The notes under the pieces are model-generated. The model ran no database searches, had not been told where the DNA came from, and saw only the letters and a list, made by a program, of their open reading frames with translations. 64,000 nt of DNA, from contig CM063509.1 in the NCBI GenBank assembly GCA_032207245.1, positions 4,430,057 through 4,494,056 on the forward strand, in the 5' to 3' direction. Source of the DNA: Pardosa pseudoannulata. Taxonomy: Eukaryota > Arthropoda > Arachnida > Araneae > Lycosidae. The translations under genes and the position numbers were made by a program. This document shows, one piece after another, positions 48,722 through 60,400 of the stretch. The number at the start of each line of letters is the position of its first letter. The first letter of the stretch is position 1.

Positions 48722-51700
48722 CTAAACAGCAAGATATTCTCTTTGGAACCTCCTACGGAAGTTCTCACGAACCCTTTGTAGGTAGCACAGTCTCTTTCGC
48801 AAATGGTTCCTGTCAATCAGATCTAGATCAATTGTGTCACAATTTAATGGTGAAGCAACTTCTCGCAGAAAATGAGCTGGGGTCAAAGGTCTTGGCTCCT
48901 CAGGATCCTCCGATGTATAAGTAAGAGGTCTTTGGTTGATGGTACCTTCACAGTCAGCCAATACCGTAAGCATCTCTTCGTAATTGAGACTTGCTTTGCC
49001 GAGGTTCCTTTTCAAAAGATCCTTAAGAACTCTGATGAGACGCTCCCACCATCCACCGTACCAAGGTGCACTTGGCGGATTAAAATTCCACTTTATTTGT
49101 TGAGCTGCACAGTTTGCTTGAATAGCTTCCCAGTCCAAACTTTGCAATGCTCTTGCGGTACCCCTAAAATTTGTTCCTTGATCTGTATAAATTACACTGC
49201 ATCTACCTCTACGAGCGATGAATCTTCGCAAACCCTGAAGAAAGGCATCAGTTGACAAAGAGGTTACCAACTCAAGGTGCACTGCACGATACACAGCGCA
49301 GGTAAACAATATGATCCAAGCCTTGGTACCTCCTCGCAGGAACACTGGGCCTGCTAAATCTGCCCCAACAACTTGAAAGGCAGCAACTCTCTGAATACGA
49401 TCGGCTGGTAATGGTGAATACTCTGTTGTCGCATGTTTCACGGAATGCCTCCTACAGGGAACGCACTTAGAAATCACTTCTCTGATAATCCTTCGTCCTC
49501 TGGGAATCCAAAATCTCTCTCGCAAATGTCCCAGTGTGGTCTGTACACCAGCATGATTCATAACTTTATGAGTATATTCAATTAAACGTCGAGTTATTTG
49601 ATGATCAGGTAGAACAATTGGGCACTGGAAGTCCTCATCATCTTCACTAAATATAAGACGGGTTCTGACCCTCAATACACCTTTATCTTCATAAAATTTC
49701 ATTGAAGCTTTATATTTCTTCCTGTTCTCTTCTGACCACTCACTCTGAATCACCTTTATTAGACACAGTTCAGCACGTTGAAACTCATCACTTGTCACTG
49801 GTCCTCCAACCTTCTTCTGAGCTCTCCGAGAGTTGTCATAGAAACGGAAAATCCATGCAACCATCCGTACTATCATTGAGTATTTTGAAAAGTATAAGAA
49901 TTTTTGACTCACAACTTCCTTATGTACATTTGTAGCACTTGTCACTATCTTCCTGCGCTCCTTCAGTGCTTCCTCCGGACACGACAAACTCGTGTTAGGC
50001 CATAACTCTTCATCTTCTCGCAACCACAAAGGGCCCTCCCACCATTTCTGTTTGAGGAGGTCAGACCAATTACAGGAACGAGATGGTAAATCTGTAGGGT
50101 TTAATTCTCCCGGTACGTGTCTCCATGCGTTGATATCCGTTATCTCTCTTATTTCCTTTACTCTTCTCCCGACAAAGGTATTCCAAGGTTCTTGTTTCTT
50201 AATCCATGCCAACACAACCATAGAGTCAGTCCAAAAGAACGCTTTAAGAGGTAACTTCAGAGATTCTTGAATCGACTTATATAACCTAGCAGCTATGGCA
50301 GCTCCTAATAATTCCACTCTGGGAATCGTTGGCCGGTTCATTGGCATCACTCTGGATTTTGCAGCCACCAAATTTACGAAAACTTCTCCTTGGTCTTTAC
50401 ATCGCAAGAATGCACAACAAGCATAAGCAAACACCGATGCATCTGAAAAAATGTGTAAAGTTGCATCATCGAGTTTTCCTCTAAATATTCTTCTTGGAAT
50501 AGCACATTGTTCAATCAGACTAAAATGTTTTGTCCAACCAAGAAACCTCCTTTTAAGATCATCAGGAAGTTCTTCATCCCAATTCACTTTCCGTTTCCAA
50601 GCTTCTTGAAGAATTAATTTTGGAACCAACATTGCAGGGCAAGAAAATCCTATTGGATCGTACACACTGTTTACTATAGAAAGTAGCATTCGTTTAGTTG
50701 GAGATAGACCCAGGTCAACAGATGTTTTGGGAAAAATGCATGAAAGTTCATCTGTCTCGCAATTCCACCTAAGTCCTAATACTGACTGAGTTGAACCCTC
50801 GGAACTACCTGTCGAAAACCAGCCTCGTAAATCAAAGCATCCAGCAGCCATTATCTCAGTTGCCTGTCTCTTCAGAATCTGTAACTGATTTCCATCTTTG
50901 ACACTAGTAATCAGATTATCCACATAAAACCCCTCTTCCAATTTGCTCTTAGTAAAAGCCAAATCTTCACCTTTAAATTTTTCTTGGCGAAGGTGATGCT
51001 GTATTGTTGCATTCAGCAAGAAAGGAGATGAACTTATCCCAAAAACGACACGGCAGTGTCTATATTCGACTATAGTTGGGCATTCCGGAAGATCCTTCCA
51101 CCACAAAAATCGTAACATATCTCTGTCAACTGGATTTACACTTATCTGCAAAAATGCCTGTTTAATGTCTGCTGACACACCCCTTGCCTCCCATCTGAAT
51201 CTATTAATTAATGGAGGAATTTGTTGGGTCAAACTAGGTCCTGTGCTCAGACAATCATTCAATGAAGCACTGCCCTTGGTCTTGAACGAAGCATCAAACA
51301 CAGGTCGTATTTTCGTTGTATCGCTTGATAACTTAATGACTGGTCTGTGTGGTAAGTAGTAGGCTAAATTCTTCATCTCCGAAAACTCAACTTCTTCAAT
51401 AATTCCTTCCCTTTTCCAATTCAAGAAAACTTCGTTATACGCGTTGAATGTGTTTTCTTGCGTAATACGCTTCGTAACAGAATGAAGTCTAGCTGTGGCT
51501 AGTTCACGATTGTTATACAAGGGTGGATGTCCAGCCAACCAAGGCAGAGTAACTTCATAACGTTGCTCATCGTTTACCCTCAAAGTCTCTTGAAAATGGA
51601 TCAAGGTGTCTTCTTCCAGCAACTTCTTATCTTTTTCTTTTGTTGGATCAGTTATACCCAAAACTTCCAAATCCCATATGTTGTGTAATTCTAAGTTCTT

Positions 51701-53584
51701 CAAAGCCATTGATACCATATTAAACACTTCTTTTTTCCTGCCAAGACCCATGATAGTCCAACCAAGTATGGTTTCCACAGCTGAAATTCCCGGCTTGAAA
51801 ATCTCTACTCTTCCTGTTAAAATGCTACCAAGGATATCTGCTCCAAGTAGGATTCTTATAGGTGGTGCATTTCCACCTACGTCAGTTAAGACTATTCCCC
51901 GGGAAGAGAGTTCGCAAATAAGGTCGTCATCCTGAATTCTTGGCAATGCTGCACAAATCGTTGGCTGATCGAGCAATGAAACTGGTATTGAACCTTTTCC
52001 GTCTAAACCCTCTATATTCACTTCATATTTTCCATGTTTAGCAGCAGGTGTTGTTCCTCCACCAAATAACCCTTGTGACAATATTTCTGTACCTAAAGAT
52101 TGGAGGTTTAACTCTTTAACTAAACTAGTTTCAATGTATGAACGGTGTGATCCATCATCCAATAAAGATCTTACGCAAACCTCTTTACCATTATTACGAA
52201 GTCTTAACATGAGTGTCTTGAGATAAATTTCCCGTTGGGTAGACTGGGATGAAAGCAGTGCCGTGGTTTTCTCTTTTTCATGCTCCTGCTCTTTGGAAGG
52301 AGTTCTCACAAATTCTGTGCCAAGATTTGGACACATTATCACATAATGTCGTTGACTGCATAGCAAACACTTTATTTTACTTCTACAATCTCGAAAAAAA
52401 TGACCCCTTTTAAAACATAACAAACAAGATTTTGCATTCATAACAGCTTTTTTCCTTTCTTCCAAACTCATTGCTGAAGCCTTTCGGTAATCTTGACTAT
52501 TGTGAGGTTTATGGCAAAACAAACAATCGAGCCTTCCCAAAGATTTATTTGGAAGTGACGACATCAAAGCAGCTGCTGTTGGTTCATCTTGTTGAAAAGG
52601 CTTATTTATTTCTCGTTTGTATTTCTGCCTTCCAAAACCATTTTCCGCCAAAATCCTATGTTCTTCACCTTCCACTTCATGAGATAAAAAGGCTAACAAC
52701 GCTTCCAACAAATTTTCTTTCGTTACGTTTATATCTTCTTCGCCAACTTTGGCGTTCAATCTGTATCGGTCCCACGCTTTCAAAACTTCAACTGGTAAAC
52801 ACGATTCAACTACCGGATACAACATTGCTGCATAGTTTTTTGTAGTCACACCCAATGTTTCGAGAGATCTCAGATTAGAGCCCAATTTGTCATAAAGTTC
52901 AGCAAGCCGGACATTTTGGCGATTCAGCACTAAGGCTAAAAGATCTCTTATATACACTTCAATTAATAAATCTGTCCTTCCAAAACGAGACTTCAAGTGC
53001 TCTATTACCTTTAAATAGTTTTCTTTGGAAGGCGGATAGCTCTCAACGATATCTCTCGCTTTCGTATTCGGCTTAACAGAGGCCAGCAAATACTGAAATT
53101 TATCCTCTTCTTTCAAGCTATCATCACTGTGTATACGGGAAAACTGTCCCCAAAACGCTACCCAAGTTCTTGGAATAACCTCATATTCTTTCAAAACTAT
53201 CTTAGGCAATTTTAAATTCGCGCCAACTTGGGCCTGAGAATCGCATGACTTGGCGACTAATTCTTTCTGAACATAAGAATCATAAAATACTTTAACTTCA
53301 ATAAATTTATCTCTATAAGATTCAGTTAAATCAAATTCCTCTTCAGAAATATCAGTTAGTCGACTTATTTGAGAGTCCAATTCAAACAACCTAGTCGATT
53401 TATCAACTATTTTATTATAAATAGTGAAAATTTCCTTACTTTCTATTTCCTCGGATTCTTCAAACTTTGCAAATTGATTACAAGCTGTAGTAAAGGCACG
53501 ACGTAACTGTGTTCTTGCCTTCTTTAAATCTTCCACGTCACATTTAACACCCGTTCCCCCGGTCATTATCGCAAGAAATTCCAA
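48722..53584 (-). CDS. gag-pol: BEL/Pao Gag-Pol polyprotein (1620 codons)
   Basis: A single frame. Residues about 125-300 are a DUF1759-type Gag region. Zinc knuckles lie at about 387-418 (CLLCFKRGHFFRDC, CLLCSQRHYVIMC). An aspartic protease of the DUF1758 type follows at about 455-610 (RSLLDDGSHRSYI, with Asp-Asp-Gly). RT spans about 745-900 with the box YVDN at about 887, a variant seen in Pao-group elements. RNase H begins near HIFSDASVFAYACC (about 1048). Integrase has an HHCC domain at about 1339-1378 and Asp, Asp and Glu at about 1409, 1467 and 1514. The frame stops after REYLAV, and the remaining C-terminal domain continues in another frame at 48369-48690. Start is the first Met at 53584; the next Met lies at residue 7. 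Confidence 0.95.
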   Translation of the reverse strand: MEFLAIMTGGTGVKCDVEDLKKARTQLRRAFTTACNQFAKFEESEEIESKEIFTIYNKIVDKSTRLFELDSQISRLTDISEEEFDLTESYRDKFIEVKVFYDSYVQKELVAKSCDSQAQVGANLKLPKIVLKEYEVIPRTWVAFWGQFSRIHSDDSLKEEDKFQYLLASVKPNTKARDIVESYPPSKENYLKVIEHLKSRFGRTDLLIEVYIRDLLALVLNRQNVRLAELYDKLGSNLRSLETLGVTTKNYAAMLYPVVESCLPVEVLKAWDRYRLNAKVGEEDINVTKENLLEALLAFLSHEVEGEEHRILAENGFGRQKYKREINKPFQQDEPTAAALMSSLPNKSLGRLDCLFCHKPHNSQDYRKASAMSLEERKKAVMNAKSCLLCFKRGHFFRDCRSKIKCLLCSQRHYVIMCPNLGTEFVRTPSKEQEHEKEKTTALLSSQSTQREIYLKTLMLRLRNNGKEVCVRSLLDDGSHRSYIETSLVKELNLQSLGTEILSQGLFGGGTTPAAKHGKYEVNIEGLDGKGSIPVSLLDQPTICAALPRIQDDDLICELSSRGIVLTDVGGNAPPIRILLGADILGSILTGRVEIFKPGISAVETILGWTIMGLGRKKEVFNMVSMALKNLELHNIWDLEVLGITDPTKEKDKKLLEEDTLIHFQETLRVNDEQRYEVTLPWLAGHPPLYNNRELATARLHSVTKRITQENTFNAYNEVFLNWKREGIIEEVEFSEMKNLAYYLPHRPVIKLSSDTTKIRPVFDASFKTKGSASLNDCLSTGPSLTQQIPPLINRFRWEARGVSADIKQAFLQISVNPVDRDMLRFLWWKDLPECPTIVEYRHCRVVFGISSSPFLLNATIQHHLRQEKFKGEDLAFTKSKLEEGFYVDNLITSVKDGNQLQILKRQATEIMAAGCFDLRGWFSTGSSEGSTQSVLGLRWNCETDELSCIFPKTSVDLGLSPTKRMLLSIVNSVYDPIGFSCPAMLVPKLILQEAWKRKVNWDEELPDDLKRRFLGWTKHFSLIEQCAIPRRIFRGKLDDATLHIFSDASVFAYACCAFLRCKDQGEVFVNLVAAKSRVMPMNRPTIPRVELLGAAIAARLYKSIQESLKLPLKAFFWTDSMVVLAWIKKQEPWNTFVGRRVKEIREITDINAWRHVPGELNPTDLPSRSCNWSDLLKQKWWEGPLWLREDEELWPNTSLSCPEEALKERRKIVTSATNVHKEVVSQKFLYFSKYSMIVRMVAWIFRFYDNSRRAQKKVGGPVTSDEFQRAELCLIKVIQSEWSEENRKKYKASMKFYEDKGVLRVRTRLIFSEDDEDFQCPIVLPDHQITRRLIEYTHKVMNHAGVQTTLGHLRERFWIPRGRRIIREVISKCVPCRRHSVKHATTEYSPLPADRIQRVAAFQVVGADLAGPVFLRGGTKAWIILFTCAVYRAVHLELVTSLSTDAFLQGLRRFIARRGRCSVIYTDQGTNFRGTARALQSLDWEAIQANCAAQQIKWNFNPPSAPWYGGWWERLIRVLKDLLKRNLGKASLNYEEMLTVLADCEGTINQRPLTYTSEDPEEPRPLTPAHFLREVASPLNCDTIDLDLIDRNHLRKRLCYLQRVRENFRRRFQREYLAV

Positions 53585-53657
53585 AGCAAGTTGTATTCAC
53601 AATAAAATATCTTCAAACTAAGAAAACTGCAGCAACTCTTTCAACTCACGGACGCCA

Positions 53658-53875
53658 TGTTCTTTCTTCACGAACGAGACCTCATTCTAAACATAAGAGG
53701 CGAAAACTGAATGTTGAGCAGTGCAAAATACGATGTGTAATCTCAAAATTACCACACACACAACAGCCTACAGTTCTAAAAACATTTATTAACTCTCTTC
53801 TGTTGCCACACGTCGCTTGCTACATTTTTAGTAGAAAACATAACGATTACAATTAAAATATATCGATTCGCAACA
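53658..53875 (-). repeat. BEL 5' LTR
   Basis: 218 bp, with no difference seen from the 3' copy. The primer site adjoins it at 53646-53658. Confidence 0.93.
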
Positions 53876-54711
53876 TCGATAGTAAGAAAACATGGCGGCT
53901 TATTTGACTTACGAATATATAGCTCAGTTAAAAAAAAAATATACCTGTTTTGTATAGTGCCAAAATGTAGAAAATTCCATGCCATCTCCACGGATACCAC
54001 TGATATTAAAAGTATGAACTAAAAAGTTGTTTTTAAATATATTAATGCTGAATTTAGAGCAGTATAAAAGTATGATGTAAATATTGTGTATCTTCAGTTT
54101 TGATCTTATATTTTATGTTTTTCATACTAGTAGAAATCTTGTTAACAATGCTAAGTAATAAAAAGATCGAAGCCTTTATAACTTTCGGCTTTTATTTTAC
54201 ATATTTTAAGCACAAAATTTACAATCTTCATGGATACCTGTGATGTTAGTCTGAACCCAAAATTTGTGTTTACATATAATAAAACTGTTTTTAAAATACT
54301 ATCAAAGTATGATTTAAATATTATTTAACTTTAATTTTCATCATATTTATATCTTTTATTTTCATCATAACCATAATTTTCATATTGTGATTTTCAAATT
54401 TTAATTTCTTGCATTTTATATATTTTAATAACTGTGTTCAAAACAAAACATTGATGTTTAGATTTTAGGTATTGATATATAGTAGTAATATGATAAAGTT
54501 TGATGGAATAACTATCATTTTACAGTTTTTTCAGTACAAATATAACTTTTTATCGTTTTTTATCAATGATCTCAATGCAGTAATATTTACATCATAATAT
54601 TCATCAGTTACATCATTTTTATGCATTCCATCATAATTGTAATGCATAAAATATATCTGTAAGAGAATGTAACTTGCAGAAACCCAGAAAATTCAACTGC
54701 AGGTCAATTAA

Positions 54712-54776
54712 GCTGCAGGTCCTGGTCTCATTAGCACTCGTGTTGCAAAAAGTAGACCGTAGCACTCCAAACCAAA
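54712..54776 (+). mobile_element. SINE fragment, 5'-truncated
   Basis: Matches the last 65 or so bases of the SINE at 28157-28329 (TCTCATTAGC, then AGACCGTAGCACTC, then AAACCAAAC). Confidence 0.7.
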
Positions 54777-55489
54777 CCTATGGAAAGCGCCTCTATATGC
54801 TTAATAAAATTCCATACTGTATGTAATAATGCTCCATAAACCTAATCATGGGTAAAAGTTTCCGTGAGACAATCTCTTCGATTTAAACTCTTGAGATTTG
54901 GATGCCACTTTTATCAATACCGTACGCATGCAAAGAAAAATGCGAATTATTTATTTGTTTATATTTACAAACATTGCTGTTGCCGAAACTGAAAATCAGA
55001 ATTATAATTCTAAATTTCTGATTGGTTTAAATGGTGCAAAGTAGAAGATCCCATTAAACTCCGCCTCTAAAATAAGCCCAGCCCAAAGGCGGGATTTATT
55101 TCTCAAACTCGATAGTAAGCTAGTTCCCGCACCTTCGTTTCCGTGCTCCCAGAGTACGGTTTGAGCTTAGTTGCGGCAACTAGGTATCGTTAGGCCAAGT
55201 TTCCGCGACTACGTCATACCGCACTTGCGGTACGAACCGCAACTCCCAGAGTAAGGGCCAGAATAAGTGGCGTACGCAGAATTTTTTCAAGGGGTGGTTC
55301 ATAGTTCTAAAATATAACAGCCCGCATAAATTCTACTAAAATTTTTATTTTTGCCATTTTGTCTGAGCTCAAGGGGGGTGTTTAAATCCCTAAACACCGC
55401 CCTTGCGTAAGCCCCTGGATAGAATTAAAAGGAAGGTAGAGTTCATGGTGATGTTTTGTTTATTTAGATCTATAGACAAACCAGAACAA

Positions 55490-55760
55490 AGCCAGAATTT
55501 GACATCAAACTGTCTCGAACATCGAACTCTAACATCGCGCGTTACTTTAAAGACCGAGTGCAGTGCATTTTGAACTGACTTGAACTTGTGACGTCAACCG
55601 TTTTGCTGACGTATGTCGGCCAACCTTGTGTTCTAGCAGGTGTTGACCAAGTCAGGTGTTTTCCGATGTTATGGTATCCACCTGAGAGCATGCGCACTTT
55701 TAATGCACATGACTCCACGCAGACACACGTTTATATGAATTATTTTGTGTAAACAAATAT
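55490..55760 (+). promoter_or_regulatory. Candidate promoter of the Arg/Ser-rich gene
   Basis: This patch is less AT-rich than its surroundings. It contains a full CRE palindrome, TGACGTCA (55589-55596), and an NRF1-like GCATGCGCAC (55688-55697), 1.7 kb upstream of the acceptor that opens the first coding exon. A non-coding first exon spliced to 57463 would explain the arrangement. Neither the start site nor the donor could be fixed. Confidence 0.35.
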
Positions 55761-57462
55761 GTGTTTTTATAATATGGCTATGTTCATCCTCTGAATAATT
55801 AAGAGGATTAAATGTTACGAAAATTAAAAAGTATATTGATTTATGTTTTTTATTTTTACTGATATCTATACTTGATTCGGAAATTTCCTATATGAAATTC
55901 GACATATCTCATTCTATGGATTGAATTTAAAATGTGAAGCAATTTTGATATTTTTAAGCAGCATTTGCCTGTATTATATAAATGCCTTAGATCAATTATA
56001 AGCATGAGTTGTAATTCTTCTATCAACATAGTTTTTTAATTTTTAGTTTGTTAGTGATTGGTTTTTATGTAGTAATTACTGATGTCTGTATAAGATAAGG
56101 TTTAAAAGTTTCATTCATGCATTTCTCATTTAAACAAAAACATAAACAGATCTCAAGTAAACATATTTCAGTTGCTATACCTGTAATACGCCTGAGATAA
56201 ATTATGTGTACAAATTATGATTGTTCTATCACCAGAAAATGTGTAATATTTAATTGATAGTAGTTGATTTGTAAGAGGCAGTTGTTTATATCTTGTAATC
56301 ATCTGCACATCATCTAATCATTCATTATTTCATTCAGTATATCATTCTTTATATAATTTAATCAAAAAGTAGTTTTATTTCAACTATTATGAATTGCATG
56401 CAATTTGTGTCTTCTAAAAATATGAAAGCATGCATTGAAATTATAAAGTGAATAATGGGACAAATCATTTAAAGGTTCAAAAGTTTGCCTGTATCTGGGT
56501 AGGTGGAAAAAACAATATATACTAGAGTCCAAATTTACATGTTTTAAGTTGGAAACAAAATTTAAAACTTTTTGGAAATATAATAGATTGTGATCAAGCA
56601 ATAAATTTCTTATAATTAATAAAGAATTTTACGTTGATTTTTGTACTTTTTTATACTTTATTATTTTTATGTTTGTTCTTTGTATGTACAACTTTTTAAA
56701 ATTTCTATATGTTTTCAATATTGTCGGTTATCAGTGACGATTAATTGTCACTGATATGTTAAAGAATTTTGCTGGAATGACATGTTTGTCATTTATAGGA
56801 TTTTGATAGATCTGTTTTTATTGAATTTACGTACTTTTTATTTACACTTCTTTAATTCCTGAATTTTAACTTGAACAAGTTTAAAATGCCACTTGTGTGG
56901 AGTCTATATATTTAAACATGGAAGACGAAGCGAAATTTTGTGGTTTGAATTATATTTCTCTCAAACACCGGTTTAAGTGAGGAATATTGTTTACAAAGAT
57001 TTTTAGAAAATTGCCCAATGATACATTAGTATATCGTTGCTGAGTGAAAAGTGACTATGTCTGCCATCCCATAAACTGCATTTCAACCATATTTTCTTAT
57101 CTTCTAATGTAACTATTGAGATCTGCATAATATTTAAATTATTTCTAAACCACTAAATATAAAAGTTTGTAATAACATAATATGAATATGAGGCATTAAT
57201 GTCTATTAATATTCAGAGACATATAATTGTATATTTAGTATGTAATAAAAAAGATTCACCATCAAATTTTTCTTGAGAGTAAAATCAAATTTCTTAAGTG
57301 AGAAAATTAGTTATATTTGGAAAAGGAATATTCATGATTATCATGTTTATTATTTTTTTCAAATGTAAGTAATGTTTACTCTTTCCTTGTTTCACATCAT
57401 CTTTAGAAATATTTCTAAATATTAAATCAATTTTTACAGATATTTTTAAATATTTTTTACAG
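55761..57462. other. AT-rich stretch upstream of the Arg/Ser-rich gene
   Basis: No gene or repeat identified. Probably the first (5' UTR) intron, ending in the acceptor TTTTTTACAG at 57453-57462. Confidence 0.4.
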
Positions 57463-57495
57463 GATTAACAGAATGCTGATCACTTTATATCATTG

Positions 57496-60400
57496 ATGTC
57501 ACTTTCTACGTCAGACGAGGCTGAGAAAAAACACTCCTTGAATATACCAGAAATATTAGCTGACTTTTTCTTGAAAAAAATTGATATGCCCAGCTATAGT
57601 GATGATTCTGACCATAAGCATAAGAGTAAGAGAAAAAAATCGAAACACAAGAAACGAAAGCATAAAAAATCAAAGCACAGACGTTCGTATGATAGCTCTG
57701 ATTCTTTGCCTGAGAGTCCTAATTTAAAATCAAAGGTAGAGTAAAATCATGTATTTTTTATAACTCAGTATCAAAATCACTATACAGTGAAACCTGTTTG
57801 AGCAGCTATCCCTCTGTACTGAGAATATTTGGCCTCTGATCAGCGGCCAAATAAATACCCTTCAGAGAGGCCAACCCCTCTCGAGAGGGGTTGGCCTCTT
57901 TGAAGGGTTTTATTTACTATTATAAGATAATTACTATAATGCATAACATAAACAAGTCTGACATATATTCCTTATGCAAATGAAATTTAAAACTTATCTA
58001 AAGAGAAAATAGTACTTTATTTCATGCTTCTTTACATGTTTTTTAAAAAAGGCTACAATTTGTTTGTTTGTTCTGTAGTCTTCGTTCTCCTTCAAAATCA
58101 AATTCTTTTATTTAATGACTTAGTGGATTTACGTTCTTCCACAGTTAAATAATTCAGCTAACTTTCTAGATTTGCCATTCTCGTATTCATGCAGAACTTC
58201 AATGCTCTGCTCGAGATTTAGAAAAACATATTTCAACATCGTTGCAACTCAGGTCACTGACCACCTAATGAAATGAAACTGGCTTGAATGACATTTTTGC
58301 CGACAGAAGTGCCATTCTTCCTTATCTTTACCGATTGGAATTCCAAGCAAAGGCCCTAGGACACCTTCAACGCTTGATTGTCCAGTTCCTCCCTCCGTTG
58401 CTATGGATGGTGCATTAGGGATTCCCTATCTGAAGGGTGTACAAAAGAGATAACAGATTTAATCTTTCTTAGAAAGGAGGGGGAGGGGGACTGCGGGAAT
58501 GGACTTCTCAAGTTATTTCTGTGTCTTATATCTGACCATAAACCTGATTTTGAGTTTTTTTGCTCCAAATTAAAGCACTGAGTGAGTAGAATTTCCCGAA
58601 AAATGAAAGGGGCGATCCCACTTGGTGGCTGTTTAGAGGGGGTTGGATGGCCCTTGATACAGGTTATTTTACCATTAGGTCTATGAGTCGAAAAATCTGT
58701 GCCATGAAATATGGGCCATTTAGAAGAGTGGCCGCTCGGAGAAGTTTCTCTGTGTATACTCAGTATTACTATATATATCACTCAGTATCATTTTGTATTG
58801 TGTAGTGGATACTATTGTTCGTAAATACTTATCTGATAATTAGTAAATCTCTCATTCAAAGGGTATTATACTTATAGGTACAATTCCCCATTTGTTTAGA
58901 TCTACATAGTTACTTATGAATTATTATATTTAAAGCTGGAACTAGGGTATGGCAGAGGAGGTATTTTAGGGGGGTATCAGTTGCAGAGGTGCTTAGAGGT
59001 GTATCAGTTGCAGAGGTGCATAAAATGCTTGTAGGAAATGTACCTAAATAGAAATGAGAACAATTCACTCCTTATTGGAATAATGAAAAGTTGAAAAGTA
59101 ATGCCTTAAATTCATGGTTGCCATGATTTAAATGAGTTGTTTTAATCATGATTTAAATCAGTTGATTTCTTTGAAAAAATCATTGATTTAAATCATTTTT
59201 TTTCACTTCTTTTAAAACCTCTATTCCAAAGACAGGAGAATTCGGAATCCGTCAGCACAGTTATACAAATAAGTAAATGTCAATAGATAGCATGGGCTTT
59301 CCAAGAATTTAGGGGTTGTTATCAGAAAGTATGGAGTAGGGGTAGTACAATGATGGATTAGGACAGGTAGAATTCATTTTATGTAATGGGAGGTAAAGAG
59401 AGTATGACAGAACTTGAAATCCAGTTTGCATACCAGATAATAACAGCCGTGGCTTAATCTGCCGGAAAGACAGTTTTCTTCTTTCGGTATTGTTCAGTCT
59501 AGCCTTCATAACCAATTAGGAGTAGAAAAAGTATTACAGCTAGTGTTTTTATTGAAATAATTAAATCCATCATTCGGTGCTTAAAAAATATTGAAATAAT
59601 GGTGATTTGTTTTTTAAAATAAATAGTTTGCTTTAAAAGAATATTTAATTGGTTCTTTTAATGGACATCTTATTGAGTTTGCACTATCCAATTTCAAAAT
59701 AATGGAACATATTTAGATTAAAATTTATGTATTTAATTTTAGGTAATCAGTGTGTAGAGACTAGATAGAGAAGATGTTACTTCTGATAACAAACTATTCT
59801 ATGTGTTTTGCAAAAAACATAAAAACAACCATTAAAATGAGTATTCAGAAAAAAATCAAAGAAATCCTATTTAAATAAAAAAAATCTGATTTAAATGAAA
59901 TAAATCTGATTTAAAAAAAAAATCATGATTTTTTTCCAACCCTGCTTAAATTTCATAATACTAGTTAAAAGATGGGGTAGGCATTGTAACTTTTTCTAGC
60001 TACCCCTTTCAGAACCCTGCATTAGTGTAGTTTATGTTGTAAGTTGTCATGTGAACTTGGCCTGAAAATGATATTTATATCTTTTGAGTGTAGTAGTCTC
60101 TAACATCAAAACTGGGATTTGCTAACTATCCTTTGCAAGCATTTGGGTTCTTGATTATGATTGAGAAATCTTTAATAGCTGATGTAGGACCAGACAGCTG
60201 TGCAAAAAATGTTTCCAGGCCTAAAATATCTCCAGAACATTTGTTTTGTTCGATATTTTCATCCCAATTTAAGCAACTATTAGAGTACAATGTTGATGAT
60301 TAATAATTTTCCAGACTATTACAGATTAATAATGCAAAAAAAATTCCTCTCTCTAATAAATATGAGGGATATATTCCAGTAAAAAAAAAAATTTTTAAAT

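Larger units (their letters stand above)
47912..53875 (-). mobile_element. BEL/Pao LTR retrotransposon, nearly intact, with 5-bp target duplication
   Basis: Two 218-bp LTRs, 47912-48129 and 53658-53875, look identical by eye and are flanked by TCGAT at 47907-47911 and 53876-53880. On the minus strand a primer site TGGCGTCCGTGAG follows the right LTR, and a polypurine tract GGGTGGGAG precedes the left one. One long Gag-Pol frame fills the body, with a single frame break near its end. The near-perfect LTRs mark a very recent insertion. Confidence 0.95.
47728..55258. mobile_element. DNA transposon with long inverted ends, split by the BEL element
   Basis: The left end CCTTACTCTGGGAGTTGCGG and about 25 further bases recur inverted at 55215-55258. 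Similarity continues more weakly inward (GCGGAAACTT blocks and AACGATAC on both sides). Without the BEL insertion it would be about 1.56 kb. No transposase was recognised and no clear target duplication was found. It also contains a truncated SINE at 54712-54776. Confidence 0.65.

Noticed and set aside
48715..53000. Plus-strand open frames across the BEL element
   Set aside because: They mirror the long minus-strand Gag-Pol frame and carry no domain signatures.
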